This document shows, one piece after another, positions 37,730 to 47,217 of a stretch of DNA of 64,000 bases. The DNA lies in the NCBI RefSeq assembly GCF_900109605.1, contig NZ_FOAM01000010.1:124001-188000 (forward strand). The letters run 5' to 3'. The translations under genes were made by a program, and so were the position numbers. This DNA comes from Xaviernesmea oryzae (lineage in GTDB: Bacteria; Pseudomonadota; Alphaproteobacteria; Rhizobiales; Rhizobiaceae). The notes beneath the pieces were generated by a model that saw only the letters and a program-made list of their open reading frames with translations, ran no database searches and was not told where the DNA came from. Numbering within the stretch: the first letter of the stretch is position 1; each line of letters opens with the position of its first letter.

Positions 37730-38176
37730 TCAGCCGGCTGTGCAGAAGTGCGAGCGACCATCCATGCCGACGTAAGTGCCTGAACGGCTATCGAAGGAGC
37801 GATAGCGGTCGGCGCAATAGCGGTACCAGGACTGGCTCCACGGCTCGAGCGTGCCATAGGTGCGCACAACCGTACGCGGCTGATAGACCGGCGCGCTTTC
37901 CTCCACATAGGTATAGCTCGGACGATAGACCGGCTCCGGCGGTGGCGGGTCGATATAGACGCGTTCCTGGTAGGCGGGCTGCGGCTGGCTGGCAACAGCG
38001 CCGCCGACGATCAGGCCCGTGGCAAGGCCGAGCGCGCCGATGGCGACAGCATCGCCGCGCGAGACGCCGTGGCGGTGATGACGATAGCGCCAATCATCCG
38101 CATGAGCCGCGGTGACGGGCAGAACGGTTGCCACGCTGGCAACGGTGAGAACAAGAGCTTTGATACCCTGTTTCAT
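37730..38176 (-). CDS. BA14K-family exported protein
   Basis: 148 residues. A signal peptide (KALVLTVASVATVLPVTAAHA) precedes a His/Arg stretch, a short glycine-rich helix (residues about 44-62), a Pro/Tyr-rich linker and the C-terminal BA14K motif CADRYRSFDSRSGTYVGMDG ending in SHFC. BA14K is a Brucella immunoreactive protein found across Rhizobiales; its function is not settled. Confidence 0.88.
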   Translation of the reverse strand: MKQGIKALVLTVASVATVLPVTAAHADDWRYRHHRHGVSRGDAVAIGALGLATGLIVGGAVASQPQPAYQERVYIDPPPPEPVYRPSYTYVEESAPVYQPRTVVRTYGTLEPWSQSWYRYCADRYRSFDSRSGTYVGMDGRSHFCTAG

Positions 38177-38763
38177 GGTGTCGATCCTTGCGGGTGCCGG
38201 ACCATTCCGGCGGATAATGACAGCACCCTAATTCAGTCTGGCTGAACCAGGGCTGAACGGAATTTCGTAACCTAAAACAGCCGATTTTCCGCTTGAGGAA
38301 GATCTAGGAGCCGCTTGTGGCGGCGGCAAGGCGGGCTTGGGAACATTGCAGAGCGAAGGACTGCATCGTGATTTTTCGCTGGTCGGTGGTGCGATGACTT
38401 CGACGTTTACCAAGCCAATACCACGGCAGGGTGATCCGCCCTTTGCAACGCAATCCAGGTCGCATCCAGCCGGACATGATCCTGTCAAGAGAAGCACCAA
38501 ACTTGATCGCATCTGTGGAAGATTTCGTCAGCCGGTCCAGGCAAAACGTCACCGCGGGATGACAGCGCTCCAATGGGTCTCCGACCCGCTTAAGTCTTCG
38601 AGTTTGGCCCCATGCTTCAGGGAAGACAAAAATAATACTTGAAGCAAACAAAAAGCAGGCCAAAAACGCCTGCTTGAAAACAAATAAACCTATAACGGGA
38701 GGCCTGCCAAGAGGCCACCCGCCGTCTCGCGGCGACGATCACGCCAAAAATCAGCCTTCCAGA
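38177..38763. other. Intergenic region without a convincing gene
   Basis: About 587 bases between the BA14K gene and the cold-shock gene. Frames on both strands remain open for 80-119 codons but show no family resemblance, no clear ribosome binding site and different base composition from neighbours. The csp terminator lies near 38650. Confidence 0.45.
38647..38677 (-). terminator. Terminator of the cold-shock gene
   Basis: On the minus strand AAGCAGGC and GCCTGCTT form an 8-bp stem followed by TTTTTGTTT, about 90 bases beyond the csp stop. A second GC hairpin (GAGGCC-type) lies between. Confidence 0.8.
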
Positions 38764-38979
38764 TCAGCCGGCGATTTCAAGATTGACGGCCTTGGGGCCC
38801 TTGCCACGGCGATCCGGCTCGGTATCGAAGCTAACCTTCTGATTTTCAGAGAGGCCATTCAGCCCCGAAGCCTGGACGGCAGAGATATGAACGAAGATGT
38901 CAGCGCCGCCATTGTCCGGCTTGATAAAGCCGAAGCCCTTGTCGGTGTTGAAGAATTTAACAATGCCAGTTTCGGCCAT
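38764..38979 (-). CDS. Cold-shock domain protein
   Basis: 71-residue CspA-family single-strand nucleic-acid-binding protein. RNP1 is KGFGFI, RNP2 is DIFVHI, within [19 protein letters not shown]. Members act as RNA chaperones at low temperature. It has a long upstream AT-richer leader (38980-39300), the usual place for temperature-responsive mRNA structure; no promoter was pinned down. Confidence 0.95.
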   Translation of the reverse strand: MAETGIVKFFNTDKGFGFIKPDNGGADIFVHISAVQASGLNGLSENQKVSFDTEPDRRGKGPKAVNLEIAG

Positions 38980-39335
38980 GCGTCAGGTCCTTTTTCCTCT
39001 GCCCGTGATCATATCGGGCAGTATTCAATGATAAGCGTGCGGCAGGCAGGTCTCGACTATGAGGAAAGGGTCCTGTTCTTGCAGGCTTGAAGAGCGTTTC
39101 CGATCCTCGACACCTACCCGGAAGGTTTTTTTGCGCTTCCGGCGCGCATCATTCAAGGTCTTCCCGTGTTCGCAGCTTGCCCGAACATCATTAGCTTGCT
39201 GTGTTTGATGCCAATAAGCAAGCAAAAGTTTTCTGACGGTAATACCGCGTTATTTCATCCACAAGACGGTCAAAAACACAGCATCGCCGCGATTTTGCTG
39301 TGAAAGCTCAAACCGTTGAAATCTTTCGCATTTAT
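38980..39335 (-). promoter_or_regulatory. Long leader region of the cold-shock gene
   Basis: 356 bases, visibly AT-richer than the surroundings, lie upstream of the csp start and before the converging-side DMT gene end. An inverted CAGCAAGCT...CAAGCTG element lies near 39170-39205. Cold-shock mRNAs typically carry long structured 5' leaders, so this is the probable one. No protein gene was found. Confidence 0.4.
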
Positions 39336-40304
39336 TTAGCGTCCGCTTATTTGCCTATCGCGGCTGGGGCTGGCCCGTCTCCATGTTGGACCGAGTTCGG
39401 CGAGCAGAATGGCGGCAAAAATGGCCGCGCAGCCGAGATAGCCGATCGGGGGAATCGCCTCGCTCAGGAGGAGGGCACCGAAGAGGGCGGCGAACAGGGC
39501 TTCGCTGGACAGGAAGATTGCGGCCTGCGGCGCCGTGGTAAAGCGCTGCCCCACCACCTGGAGGATGAAGGCCACGCCGCTGGAGAAGAGCCCGGCATAG
39601 AGGATTTCGACCAATGCGCCGGAGACGGCCTCGGCCGAAATCGGCTCAGAAACGGCGGCCACGGCCAGGCCTCCGGCCGCGCAGACCAGGAACTGGACGA
39701 GCGAGAGCGCCATGGGGCGCCCGCTCTGTCCCGCGAAGATGCCGACCAGCACCACCTGCACCGCCCAGAGGAGCGCGCAGAGGATGGTCCAGGCATCGCC
39801 GGTGCCGAGGGCCGAAAACGAGCCGCCGCTCAGCAGGAAGATGCCGAACAGCGCCAGCGCGGCAGCAGGCCAAACCAACGCATGCGGCCGGCGGCGCAGC
39901 ACGATGACGCTGAGCAGCGGCGTGAACACGACGTAAAGGCTGGTCAGAAAGCCGGAATTGGTGACGCTGGTCGTCAGCAGGCCGATCTGCTGCGCGGCAG
40001 CGGCTAAAAAAAGCGCCATGCCGATGGCGAGAAAGCCGAGAAGCGTGCCGCGCGGCACGGGTTGGGCGTCCGGCCTGCGTGCTTCCCACAGCGCGAGCGG
40101 TGCGGCCACGAGACTGGCCAGAAGAAAGCGCAGCCCGATGAACCAGAACGGGCCGAGACTGCCCATGGCTGTGGATTGCGCGACGAAACCAGCGCCCCAG
40201 ATGGCGCCTGCCAGCAAAAGACAGAGATTGGCTTGAAGTCGGGTCATGGAGCGGCTGGCCAGGGCTTGGAGACGGAACGTCGCGCGGGCGCTGGGAACGG
40301 GCAT
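39336..40304 (-). CDS. EamA/DMT-superfamily transporter
   Basis: 322 residues with about ten membrane helices and two EamA repeats (AGAIWGAGFVAQSTAMGSLG and LCALLWAVQVVLVGIFAG). Members export metabolites or drugs across the inner membrane; the substrate is not predictable. ATG 40304 is preceded by AAGGGA; ATG 40247 (MTRLQANLCLLLAG) is an alternative that starts at the family core. Confidence 0.88.
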   Translation of the reverse strand: MPVPSARATFRLQALASRSMTRLQANLCLLLAGAIWGAGFVAQSTAMGSLGPFWFIGLRFLLASLVAAPLALWEARRPDAQPVPRGTLLGFLAIGMALFLAAAAQQIGLLTTSVTNSGFLTSLYVVFTPLLSVIVLRRRPHALVWPAAALALFGIFLLSGGSFSALGTGDAWTILCALLWAVQVVLVGIFAGQSGRPMALSLVQFLVCAAGGLAVAAVSEPISAEAVSGALVEILYAGLFSSGVAFILQVVGQRFTTAPQAAIFLSSEALFAALFGALLLSEAIPPIGYLGCAAIFAAILLAELGPTWRRASPSRDRQISGR

Positions 40305-40524
40305 GGCTGTTCCCTTGGATGCGGCGCGATCATGCCGGCTCGATTAGCCGCTTTCCAGACGGTCTTCAAGCGGCGGCCCATGGTCGCCAGCCTGCTCGGG
40401 AAAGCGCTTTTGGCTCAGAGGCCGATCCACACGTTCAAGATGTCGAAGCCCAAGCCCGAAAAACGGACTGCGTGCGATGCCGGCCCCCGCCGCATTGCAG
40501 GCTTTCATCTTCGTTCCGACGGAT

Positions 40525-40746
40525 TCAGGCCCGCTGCATGCCGCCAACAATGGCCGGGCGGCTGCCGATGAGAGCTCCGTCGCTTTTCAGGATCAGCCCC
40601 TTGGCGATCATCAGCAGGCCCGCGAGGGCAACAAGCGCGATCACGGCGACGATGACCGTCTCCAGGGCATTCAACCCGGCGAGGAAGCCGGACGGCTGGG
40701 CTTCGCCGGCGCTTGGGGTGGTCGATGTTTTGCGACGCTCGCTCAT
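40525..40746 (-). CDS. Small membrane protein of unknown function
   Basis: 73 residues with one hydrophobic helix (ALETVIVAVIALVALAGLLM, about 27-46) after a polar N-terminus. It begins 2 bases after the stop of the preceding exported protein, indicating an operon of two envelope proteins. No family recognised. Confidence 0.55.
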   Translation of the reverse strand: MSERRKTSTTPSAGEAQPSGFLAGLNALETVIVAVIALVALAGLLMIAKGLILKSDGALIGSRPAIVGGMQRA

Positions 40747-40748
40747 GA

Positions 40749-41186
40749 TCAGGCCTCTCTGCTCCAGCCGCGCAGCTGCCAGCGCCAGAGGCCGAAGGCG
40801 GTGGAGGCCATCATGGCGACGGCAAGCAGCATGGTGCCGAGCAGGATATGGCGATCCGCCGGAACATGACCCGCCGCCCAGGCCCGTGTGCTCGCGGGCG
40901 CGATGGATCCGGTAATCATCCGGTCGGCCGCGAAGCGATCGCCCGCGCTGGAAACGCCGACCAGGGCTGCCGCAGCACTCTGCCCGTCATCGGACAGGGC
41001 GTCGGCCAGGGCCTCGGGGGCCCCGATCGGGAAAAGCTTTTCGCCGCCGGCAACGCGCGGGATCGGCTGGGCGATCTCGGATGCGGCTGATGGCAGCGGC
41101 GAGAAAGCCAGCATGGCCAGCGATGCGGCAAGAAGAACGGGACGAGCGCGCCGGGGCGCGCGTGCGGCAGGGCAGAAGGGCGGCAT
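40749..41186 (-). CDS. Exported/membrane protein of unknown function
   Basis: 145 residues with an Arg-rich N-terminus and signal-like helix (PVLLAASLAMLAFSPLPSAA), a short soluble region, and a C-terminal helix (HILLGTMLLAVAMMASTAFG). It appears to be anchored with its middle part outside the cytoplasm. Paired with the 73-residue membrane protein downstream. No family recognised. Confidence 0.55.
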   Translation of the reverse strand: MPPFCPAARAPRRARPVLLAASLAMLAFSPLPSAASEIAQPIPRVAGGEKLFPIGAPEALADALSDDGQSAAAALVGVSSAGDRFAADRMITGSIAPASTRAWAAGHVPADRHILLGTMLLAVAMMASTAFGLWRWQLRGWSREA

Positions 41187-42887
<1,701 letters not shown>

Positions 42888-43055
42888 GGCGAGGGGCTAA
42901 GCCAGGACGGGTCATGAGAACTCGTCTGGGCTCATCTTTCGAAGACCTGCTTGCCTGGAACATCCTTGTTCCGAGCAAGCGACATGCGCGGCAGCAGTGC
43001 GGGATGCTTGAGGAGAAGCAGCTCGTGCCTGCGGGGAAGAGGACGCACGGCACCC

Positions 43056-44213
43056 ATGACGCTTGCGCAGCACCATCGGCTTTATCTTTGCTTCTTCTTT
43101 TTCGCGCTCAGCCTCGGGGCGCTGCTGGCGCGCATGCCCGACCTGCAGGAGACGCTCGGTGTCGACAAGTCCGAGCTCGGCCTGACGCTGATCGGCATGT
43201 CGATCGGCGCGCTGATCGCGCTGACGGTTTCCTCGCCCTTGATCGCCGCTCTGGGCGCACGCAAGACGGCCTATATCACCATCATCGGCACGGCCAGCTG
43301 CTATGCGCTGGTCCCGTTCATGCCGAATGCGCCGGCAGTCTTCGCCGTGCTCTTCTGCGCCGGGCTTCTGGCTGGCGCGTTGGAGATCAATCTGAATGTC
43401 GAGCTGGGCCGGGTCGAGGCTGAAACCGGCTGGTCGATCATGAGCCGGGCGCACGGGTTCTGGAGCGCTGGCTTTTTTGTGACAGCGCTCCTGGCCTCCT
43501 TTATTCGCCAGGCCGAGATTTCGATGGGCCTGCACCTGACGACCGCGCTGGTCGTGGTTGTCCTGGCCGGCCTGCCTGTGATCGGCGGCCTGAAGGATGC
43601 GCCGGCGCCAAAAGGTCATGCGGAAACGACGCCGCGCTTCGCCTTTCCGACGCTCGGGCTCCTGCCGCTCTGCCTGATCGGCATTGCCGCCTTTCTGGTC
43701 GAGGGCGCTGGCGTGGACTGGTCGGCGATCTACATGCGCGATGTCTATGCCGTCGAGCCCGTGATTGGCGGGCTCGGGCTCACGCTTTTCACCTTCTTCA
43801 TGGCCTTGATGCGTCTTGTTGCCGATGTCGTCGTGGAGCGCTACGGCGCGCGCCTGGTGGCATCGTCCTTGCTGATGCTCTCGCTGGCGGGGCTTCTGGC
43901 GGTCGGCTTCTCGCAGCATCCGGCCATGGCGCTGATCGGCTTCGCCATGCTCGGCGCCGGCTGCAGCGCGGTCTATCCGCTTGCTGTTTCCGCTGCCGCC
44001 CAGCGCATCGACCGCCCCGCCCATGTGAATGTCGCGGCCATCGGCCAGGTGACCTTCATCATCTTCTTCCTGGCCCCGCCGCTGCTCGGTTTCGTGGCAG
44101 AAGAAGCCGGCATCCGCGCCTCCTACCTGATCTGCCTGCCGCTGGTGGTCGTCGCGCTTGCCTGCGTGCCGGCGCTGAAAGGGCGGGCGACGCGCGCGCG
44201 GGCAGCCGCCTGA
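43056..44213 (+). CDS. Major facilitator superfamily transporter
   Basis: 385 residues, about 12 helices. The N-terminal half has ALSLGALLARMPDLQETLGV and SIGALIALTVSSPLIAALGA, a pattern of the YbjJ/fucose-permease-like group. The chosen ATG at 43056 follows GGGGAAGAGG; the longer frame from 42951 would add an unconserved Arg-rich tail. Substrate unknown. It follows aatA without an obvious terminator, so co-transcription is possible. Confidence 0.9.
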   Translation: MTLAQHHRLYLCFFFFALSLGALLARMPDLQETLGVDKSELGLTLIGMSIGALIALTVSSPLIAALGARKTAYITIIGTASCYALVPFMPNAPAVFAVLFCAGLLAGALEINLNVELGRVEAETGWSIMSRAHGFWSAGFFVTALLASFIRQAEISMGLHLTTALVVVVLAGLPVIGGLKDAPAPKGHAETTPRFAFPTLGLLPLCLIGIAAFLVEGAGVDWSAIYMRDVYAVEPVIGGLGLTLFTFFMALMRLVADVVVERYGARLVASSLLMLSLAGLLAVGFSQHPAMALIGFAMLGAGCSAVYPLAVSAAAQRIDRPAHVNVAAIGQVTFIIFFLAPPLLGFVAEEAGIRASYLICLPLVVVALACVPALKGRATRARAAA

Positions 44214-44265
44214 ACGACTGCTCGCGTGCTTTCATCACGGCCTATGACTTGAAGGGCGGGCGAGT

Positions 44266-44781
44266 TTATCGCTCCAAGGGGCCCCGCTCGTCGAGCGTCA
44301 GCTGGAGGAAGGTCAGGTCCAGCCAGCGGCCGAACTTCGTGCCGACTTCGCGCAGCGTGCCTGTCGGCACGAAGCCGAGCTTGGCATGAAGGGCGACGGA
44401 GGCGGCGTTGCCCGCCTCCACCGCGCCGATCATCGCATGCTTGCCCAGGCCGCGCGCGCGCTCGATCAGGGCCCTCATCAGGGTTTCGCCAACGCCGGTA
44501 CCGCGAAAACTGCGTTCGACATAAACCGAATGCTCGACTGTGAAGCGATAGCCGTCAAAGGCGCGCCAATCGCCGAAGGAGGCATAGCCGGCTACGCGCC
44601 CATCCTCGCCGACGGCGACCAGAATGGGATAGCCGCGTGCGATGCGGTCCGCCATCCAGGCACGGCGATTGTCCAGATCCACGACCGTTTCGTTCCAGAT
44701 CGCCGTCGTTGTCTCGACGGCGTCGTTGTAGATGGCGCGAATGGCGGGCAGGTCTTCATCGAGGGCATCGCGAATCAGCAT
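44266..44781 (-). CDS. GNAT N-acetyltransferase (phosphinothricin-acetyltransferase-like)
   Basis: 171 residues. The acetyl-CoA loop RGTGVGETLMRALI and the FDGYRFTVEHSVYV strand put it in the pat/bar-like GNAT group, with the late SVALHAKLGFVPTG. The start ATG at 44781 has a perfect AAGGAG site. The substrate may be an amino acid analogue or a methionine derivative; not resolvable. Confidence 0.92.
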   Translation of the reverse strand: MLIRDALDEDLPAIRAIYNDAVETTTAIWNETVVDLDNRRAWMADRIARGYPILVAVGEDGRVAGYASFGDWRAFDGYRFTVEHSVYVERSFRGTGVGETLMRALIERARGLGKHAMIGAVEAGNAASVALHAKLGFVPTGTLREVGTKFGRWLDLTFLQLTLDERGPLER

Positions 44782-45111
44782 GGGCAACTCCTTCCGGTTG
44801 CCCCGGGCTACTGCATAATGCTGCAAATCGAAATGGATTACCGAGACGTGCAGGGCGCGGATCGAGGTGCTTCTGCGCGACGGTCATGCGCGCCTCAGAC
44901 ATAGTCCGTACCGCCCCCGCCAGGCGGCGGCGGTCGTGCGGGATCATAGGCAGCGTCCATGCACGAGGAGGTCGATCGGCACGGGCCTTAACGTTCCCAA
45001 CGAGGTTATGGATAGCCGCCTGCTCATGCCGGCCTCCGGCGATGCGCAGGCCATCGAGGGCAAGGCGCAGGTGCGAGCCATGGGATCACGCCTGCGCCTT
45101 GAGGAGAGAGC
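44782..45111. other. Intergenic region between GNAT and ene-reductase genes
   Basis: 330 bases; both neighbours are on the minus strand. No gene, terminator or repeat stood out. Confidence 0.4.
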
Positions 45112-46227
45112 TTACTCGGCTGCTTCCTGGGTCAGCGACGGGTAATCGGTATAGCCCTTGGCGCCGCCGCCATACATCGTGTCCTTGTCCACCTGGTTTA
45201 AGGGAGCGTTGTCCCTCAGCCGGGCGACGAGATCAGGATTGGCAATGAATGGCTTGCCGAAGGCGATCAGATCTGCCCTGCCGCTTTCGATGGCGTCGAT
45301 CGCCAATTGCCGGTCATAGCCATTATTGGCCATCCAGGCCGCCTTGCCGCCAGCCGCCTGATAGGCCTGGCGCAGGGCCGCATAATCGAAATCGGCAAAG
45401 GCGCGATCACCGCCCGTGGCGCCCTCGATCACGTGGACATAGGAAAGGCCATACCTGGCCAGACCCTTGACCACATGGGTGAAGAGCGTCGACGGATCGT
45501 CGTCCTGCACGTCATTGGCGGGCGTCACCGGCGAGATGCGGATGCCGGTGCGGCCGGCACCAATCTCCTGCGTGATCGCATCGACCACTTCGAATAGAAA
45601 GCGAGCGCGGTTTTCGACCGAGCCGCCATAAGTATCCTCGCGCTTGTTGGCGCTGGAGCGCAGGAACTGGTCGATCAGATAACCATTGGCGGCGTGGATC
45701 TCGACGCCGTCGAAGCCGGCCTCAATGGCGGCGCGAGCAGCCTTGCGGTAATCCTCGACAATGCCGGCAATTTCTTCGGTTTCAAGCGCGCGGGGCTCGG
45801 AGGTGTCGGCGAAGCTGCCGGTACCATCCTCGCCGATCAGATAGGTCTTCGACTTGGCGGCGATGGCAGAGGGCGCGACCGGCTTGCCGCCATTGGGCTG
45901 CAGGCTGGTGTGAGAAATACGGCCAACATGCCACATCTGCACGACGATCTTGCCGCCCTGCGTGTGGACTGCCTCGGTCACCTTGCGCCAGCCATCCAGC
46001 GCTTCCGACGTGTAGAGACCGGGAACGTCCGCATAGCCCTGGCCCTGATGGGTGATGGCGGTCGCTTCGGTGATGATCAGCCCGGCGGTGGCGCGTTGTT
46101 CGTAATAGGTGACGTTCAGCGTATTGGGCACGGCCTTGGGCGAGCGGTTGCGCGTCAGCGGCGCCATGACGATCCGGTTGGCAAGTTCGATGTCGCCGGC
46201 TTTGATCGGGTCGAAGATCGAGGTCAT
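45112..46227 (-). CDS. Old Yellow Enzyme-family ene-reductase
   Basis: 371-residue FMN-dependent alkene reductase of the NemA/OYE class, which reduces electrophilic double bonds with NAD(P)H. FMN and substrate motifs are visible: RIVMAPLTRNRSP, GLIITEATAI, QMWHVGR, EIHAANGYLIDQFL and GKPFIANPDLV. Start ATG at 46227 is chosen because it gives MTSIFDPIKAGDI. The upstream ArsR-type gene on the same strand is its likely regulator. Confidence 0.94.
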   Translation of the reverse strand: MTSIFDPIKAGDIELANRIVMAPLTRNRSPKAVPNTLNVTYYEQRATAGLIITEATAITHQGQGYADVPGLYTSEALDGWRKVTEAVHTQGGKIVVQMWHVGRISHTSLQPNGGKPVAPSAIAAKSKTYLIGEDGTGSFADTSEPRALETEEIAGIVEDYRKAARAAIEAGFDGVEIHAANGYLIDQFLRSSANKREDTYGGSVENRARFLFEVVDAITQEIGAGRTGIRISPVTPANDVQDDDPSTLFTHVVKGLARYGLSYVHVIEGATGGDRAFADFDYAALRQAYQAAGGKAAWMANNGYDRQLAIDAIESGRADLIAFGKPFIANPDLVARLRDNAPLNQVDKDTMYGGGAKGYTDYPSLTQEAAE

Positions 46228-46297
46228 GAGCAATTCCTTTAATGTGGGGACGTGGCTTGAAGCGAGGGATGGAAAGGCGGGGTGACGAAACGGCAGG

Positions 46298-46597
46298 TCA
46301 GAGCGTGGCGCCGAGATCCTTCAGGAATTTGGCGATCGTCTCCTCGTTGCGCTGGTAGAAGATCCATTGCCCCACGCGCCTGTTGGTCACGAGGCCGGCG
46401 CGCTGGAGAACCCGGAGATGGGCGGAGACGGTGGACTGCGACAACCCGCAGCGCTCGAACTGGCTGGCGCAGACCCCCATCGACAGGGGATGCTCCTGGC
46501 TGGAAAAATGCAGCTCAGGCTCCTTCAGCCACGCCAGAATATCCAGCCGGGCAGGGTTCGAGAGCGCTTTGAGAATTTCGGCGCGATCCACGTTCAT
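46298..46597 (-). CDS. ArsR-type winged-helix regulator
   Basis: 99-residue regulator: MNVDRAEILKALSNPARLDI, then the recognition helix region CGLSQSTVSAHLRVLQRAGL and the wing VGQWIFYQRN. Cys residues at about 41 and 49 could sense electrophiles. The start ATG at 46597 is preferred over an upstream in-frame ATG because a palindrome lies inside that extension. It precedes the ene-reductase by 70 bases and probably represses it and itself, as electrophile-responsive regulators of ene-reductases do. Confidence 0.88.
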   Translation of the reverse strand: MNVDRAEILKALSNPARLDILAWLKEPELHFSSQEHPLSMGVCASQFERCGLSQSTVSAHLRVLQRAGLVTNRRVGQWIFYQRNEETIAKFLKDLGATL

Positions 46598-46636
46598 CTC
46601 CGCGCGACAAGGAATGAACGCCTTGTCGCTTCGTTC

Positions 46637-46656
46637 ATATCGAAAAAATTCGATAT
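46637..46656 (-). promoter_or_regulatory. Perfect palindrome upstream of the ArsR-type gene (candidate operator)
   Basis: ATATCGAA and TTCGATAT flank AAAA: a perfect 8-4-8 inverted repeat about 40 bases upstream of the regulator start. A second CGATAT half-site follows. ArsR-type repressors bind such AT-rich palindromes over promoters. Confidence 0.65.
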
Positions 46657-46712
46657 CCCGATATAGGGATCGGTCCACGACGATTTAAAGGGCCATGTCG
46701 AAAAAGACGGAC

Positions 46713-46830
46713 AAAAAAAAGGCCCACAGCGTGTGCCGGGGCCTATCAGGTGTGAAGGTTTGAAACCTCCAGAGGGGAACAGCTGACGCGATGGCACTGG
46801 GAGGTGGCCATCATGTGCCTCAGCTGAGAT
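46713..46830 (-). ncRNA. abcR1: AbcR-type trans-acting sRNA (copy 1)
   Basis: One of two tandem, similar minus-strand sRNAs, about 118 nt. It shares with its neighbour a near-identical block containing CAGCTGTTCCCCTCTGGAGG followed by TTTCAAACCTTCACAC. A promoter CTTGTT-17-TCATAT lies just upstream (about 46833-46862), and the 3' end is an AGGCCC/GGGCCT hairpin with an eight-T tract. AbcR sRNAs of rhizobia repress ABC-transporter mRNAs through anti-Shine-Dalgarno CCUC/UUCCC loops; the location between an ArsR gene and lsrB matches AbcR. Which copy corresponds to AbcR1 or AbcR2 is inferred. Confidence 0.82.
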
Positions 46831-46832
46831 TG

Positions 46833-46862
46833 CATATGATACAACGCGGGATGGAAAACAAG
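46833..46862 (-). promoter_or_regulatory. Promoter of AbcR sRNA copy 1
   Basis: On the minus strand CTTGTT and TCATAT are spaced by 17 bases, close to the rhizobial CTTGAC-N17-CTATAT consensus. Placed to give a transcript start near 46830. Confidence 0.55.
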
Positions 46863-46903
46863 AGCAGCCGGCTCAAAAATCATCAGCATCCTGAATCAAT
46901 GGC

Positions 46904-47021
46904 AAAAAAAGAGGCCCACAAGTAAACTTGGGGCCTTTAAGTGTGAAGGTCTAAAACCTCCAGAGGGGAACAGCTGCTGCGACGGCACTGGGAGAAGACC
47001 GTCATGTGCATCAGCTGCAGT
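46904..47021 (-). ncRNA. abcR2: AbcR-type trans-acting sRNA (copy 2)
   Basis: Second tandem copy, about 118 nt, nearer lsrB. It shares the core CAGCTGTTCCCCTCTGGAGG with copy 1 but differs in flanking loops (CAGCTGATGCACATGACGGT near the 5' end) and ends with an AGGCCC/GGGCCT hairpin and a seven-T tract. A promoter-like TTGTTC-17-CATATC lies upstream. In Brucella, the LysR protein VtlR activates abcR2; lsrB beside it here is the homologue, so this copy may be its target. Confidence 0.82.
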
Positions 47022-47023
47022 CG

Positions 47024-47053
47024 ATATGCTCGCTTTTTGGGCGATGAACAATC
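47024..47053 (-). promoter_or_regulatory. Promoter of AbcR sRNA copy 2
   Basis: On the minus strand TTGTTC and CATATC are separated by 17 bases. The AT-rich stretch just upstream (about 47050-47075) is the expected place for LsrB/VtlR binding. Confidence 0.5.
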
Positions 47054-47115
47054 AATAAATATGCATGCCAGCCATGATGACAGCGCACCCCTGCCTGTTT
47101 TGTAAGCAAAATACA

Positions 47116-47145
47116 AAGCCCCGCGCCAAGGTAGGCGCGGGGCTT
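47116..47145 (-). terminator. Terminator of lsrB
   Basis: AAGCCCCGCGCC and GGCGCGGGGCTT form a perfect 12-bp stem with a 6-base loop, followed on the minus strand by TTTGTATTTT. It lies about 70 bases beyond the lsrB stop and separates it from the sRNAs. Confidence 0.88.
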
Positions 47146-47217
47146 CAAGCAATTCACATGGCGATGGGGAGAGTTAGGCTACCGACGCACAGCAGCCTTA
47201 AAAACATGCAGCCGGCT

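Noticed and set aside
38304-38663. A 119-codon minus-strand frame in the gap before the csp gene
   Set aside because: Signal-like start but poor site and no recognised family; it overlaps the csp terminator. Left as an uncertain gap.
46713-47021. Repeated 190-bp units considered as a CRISPR or insertion-sequence fragment
   Set aside because: Only two copies, each with its own promoter and terminator; they fit tandem sRNA genes.
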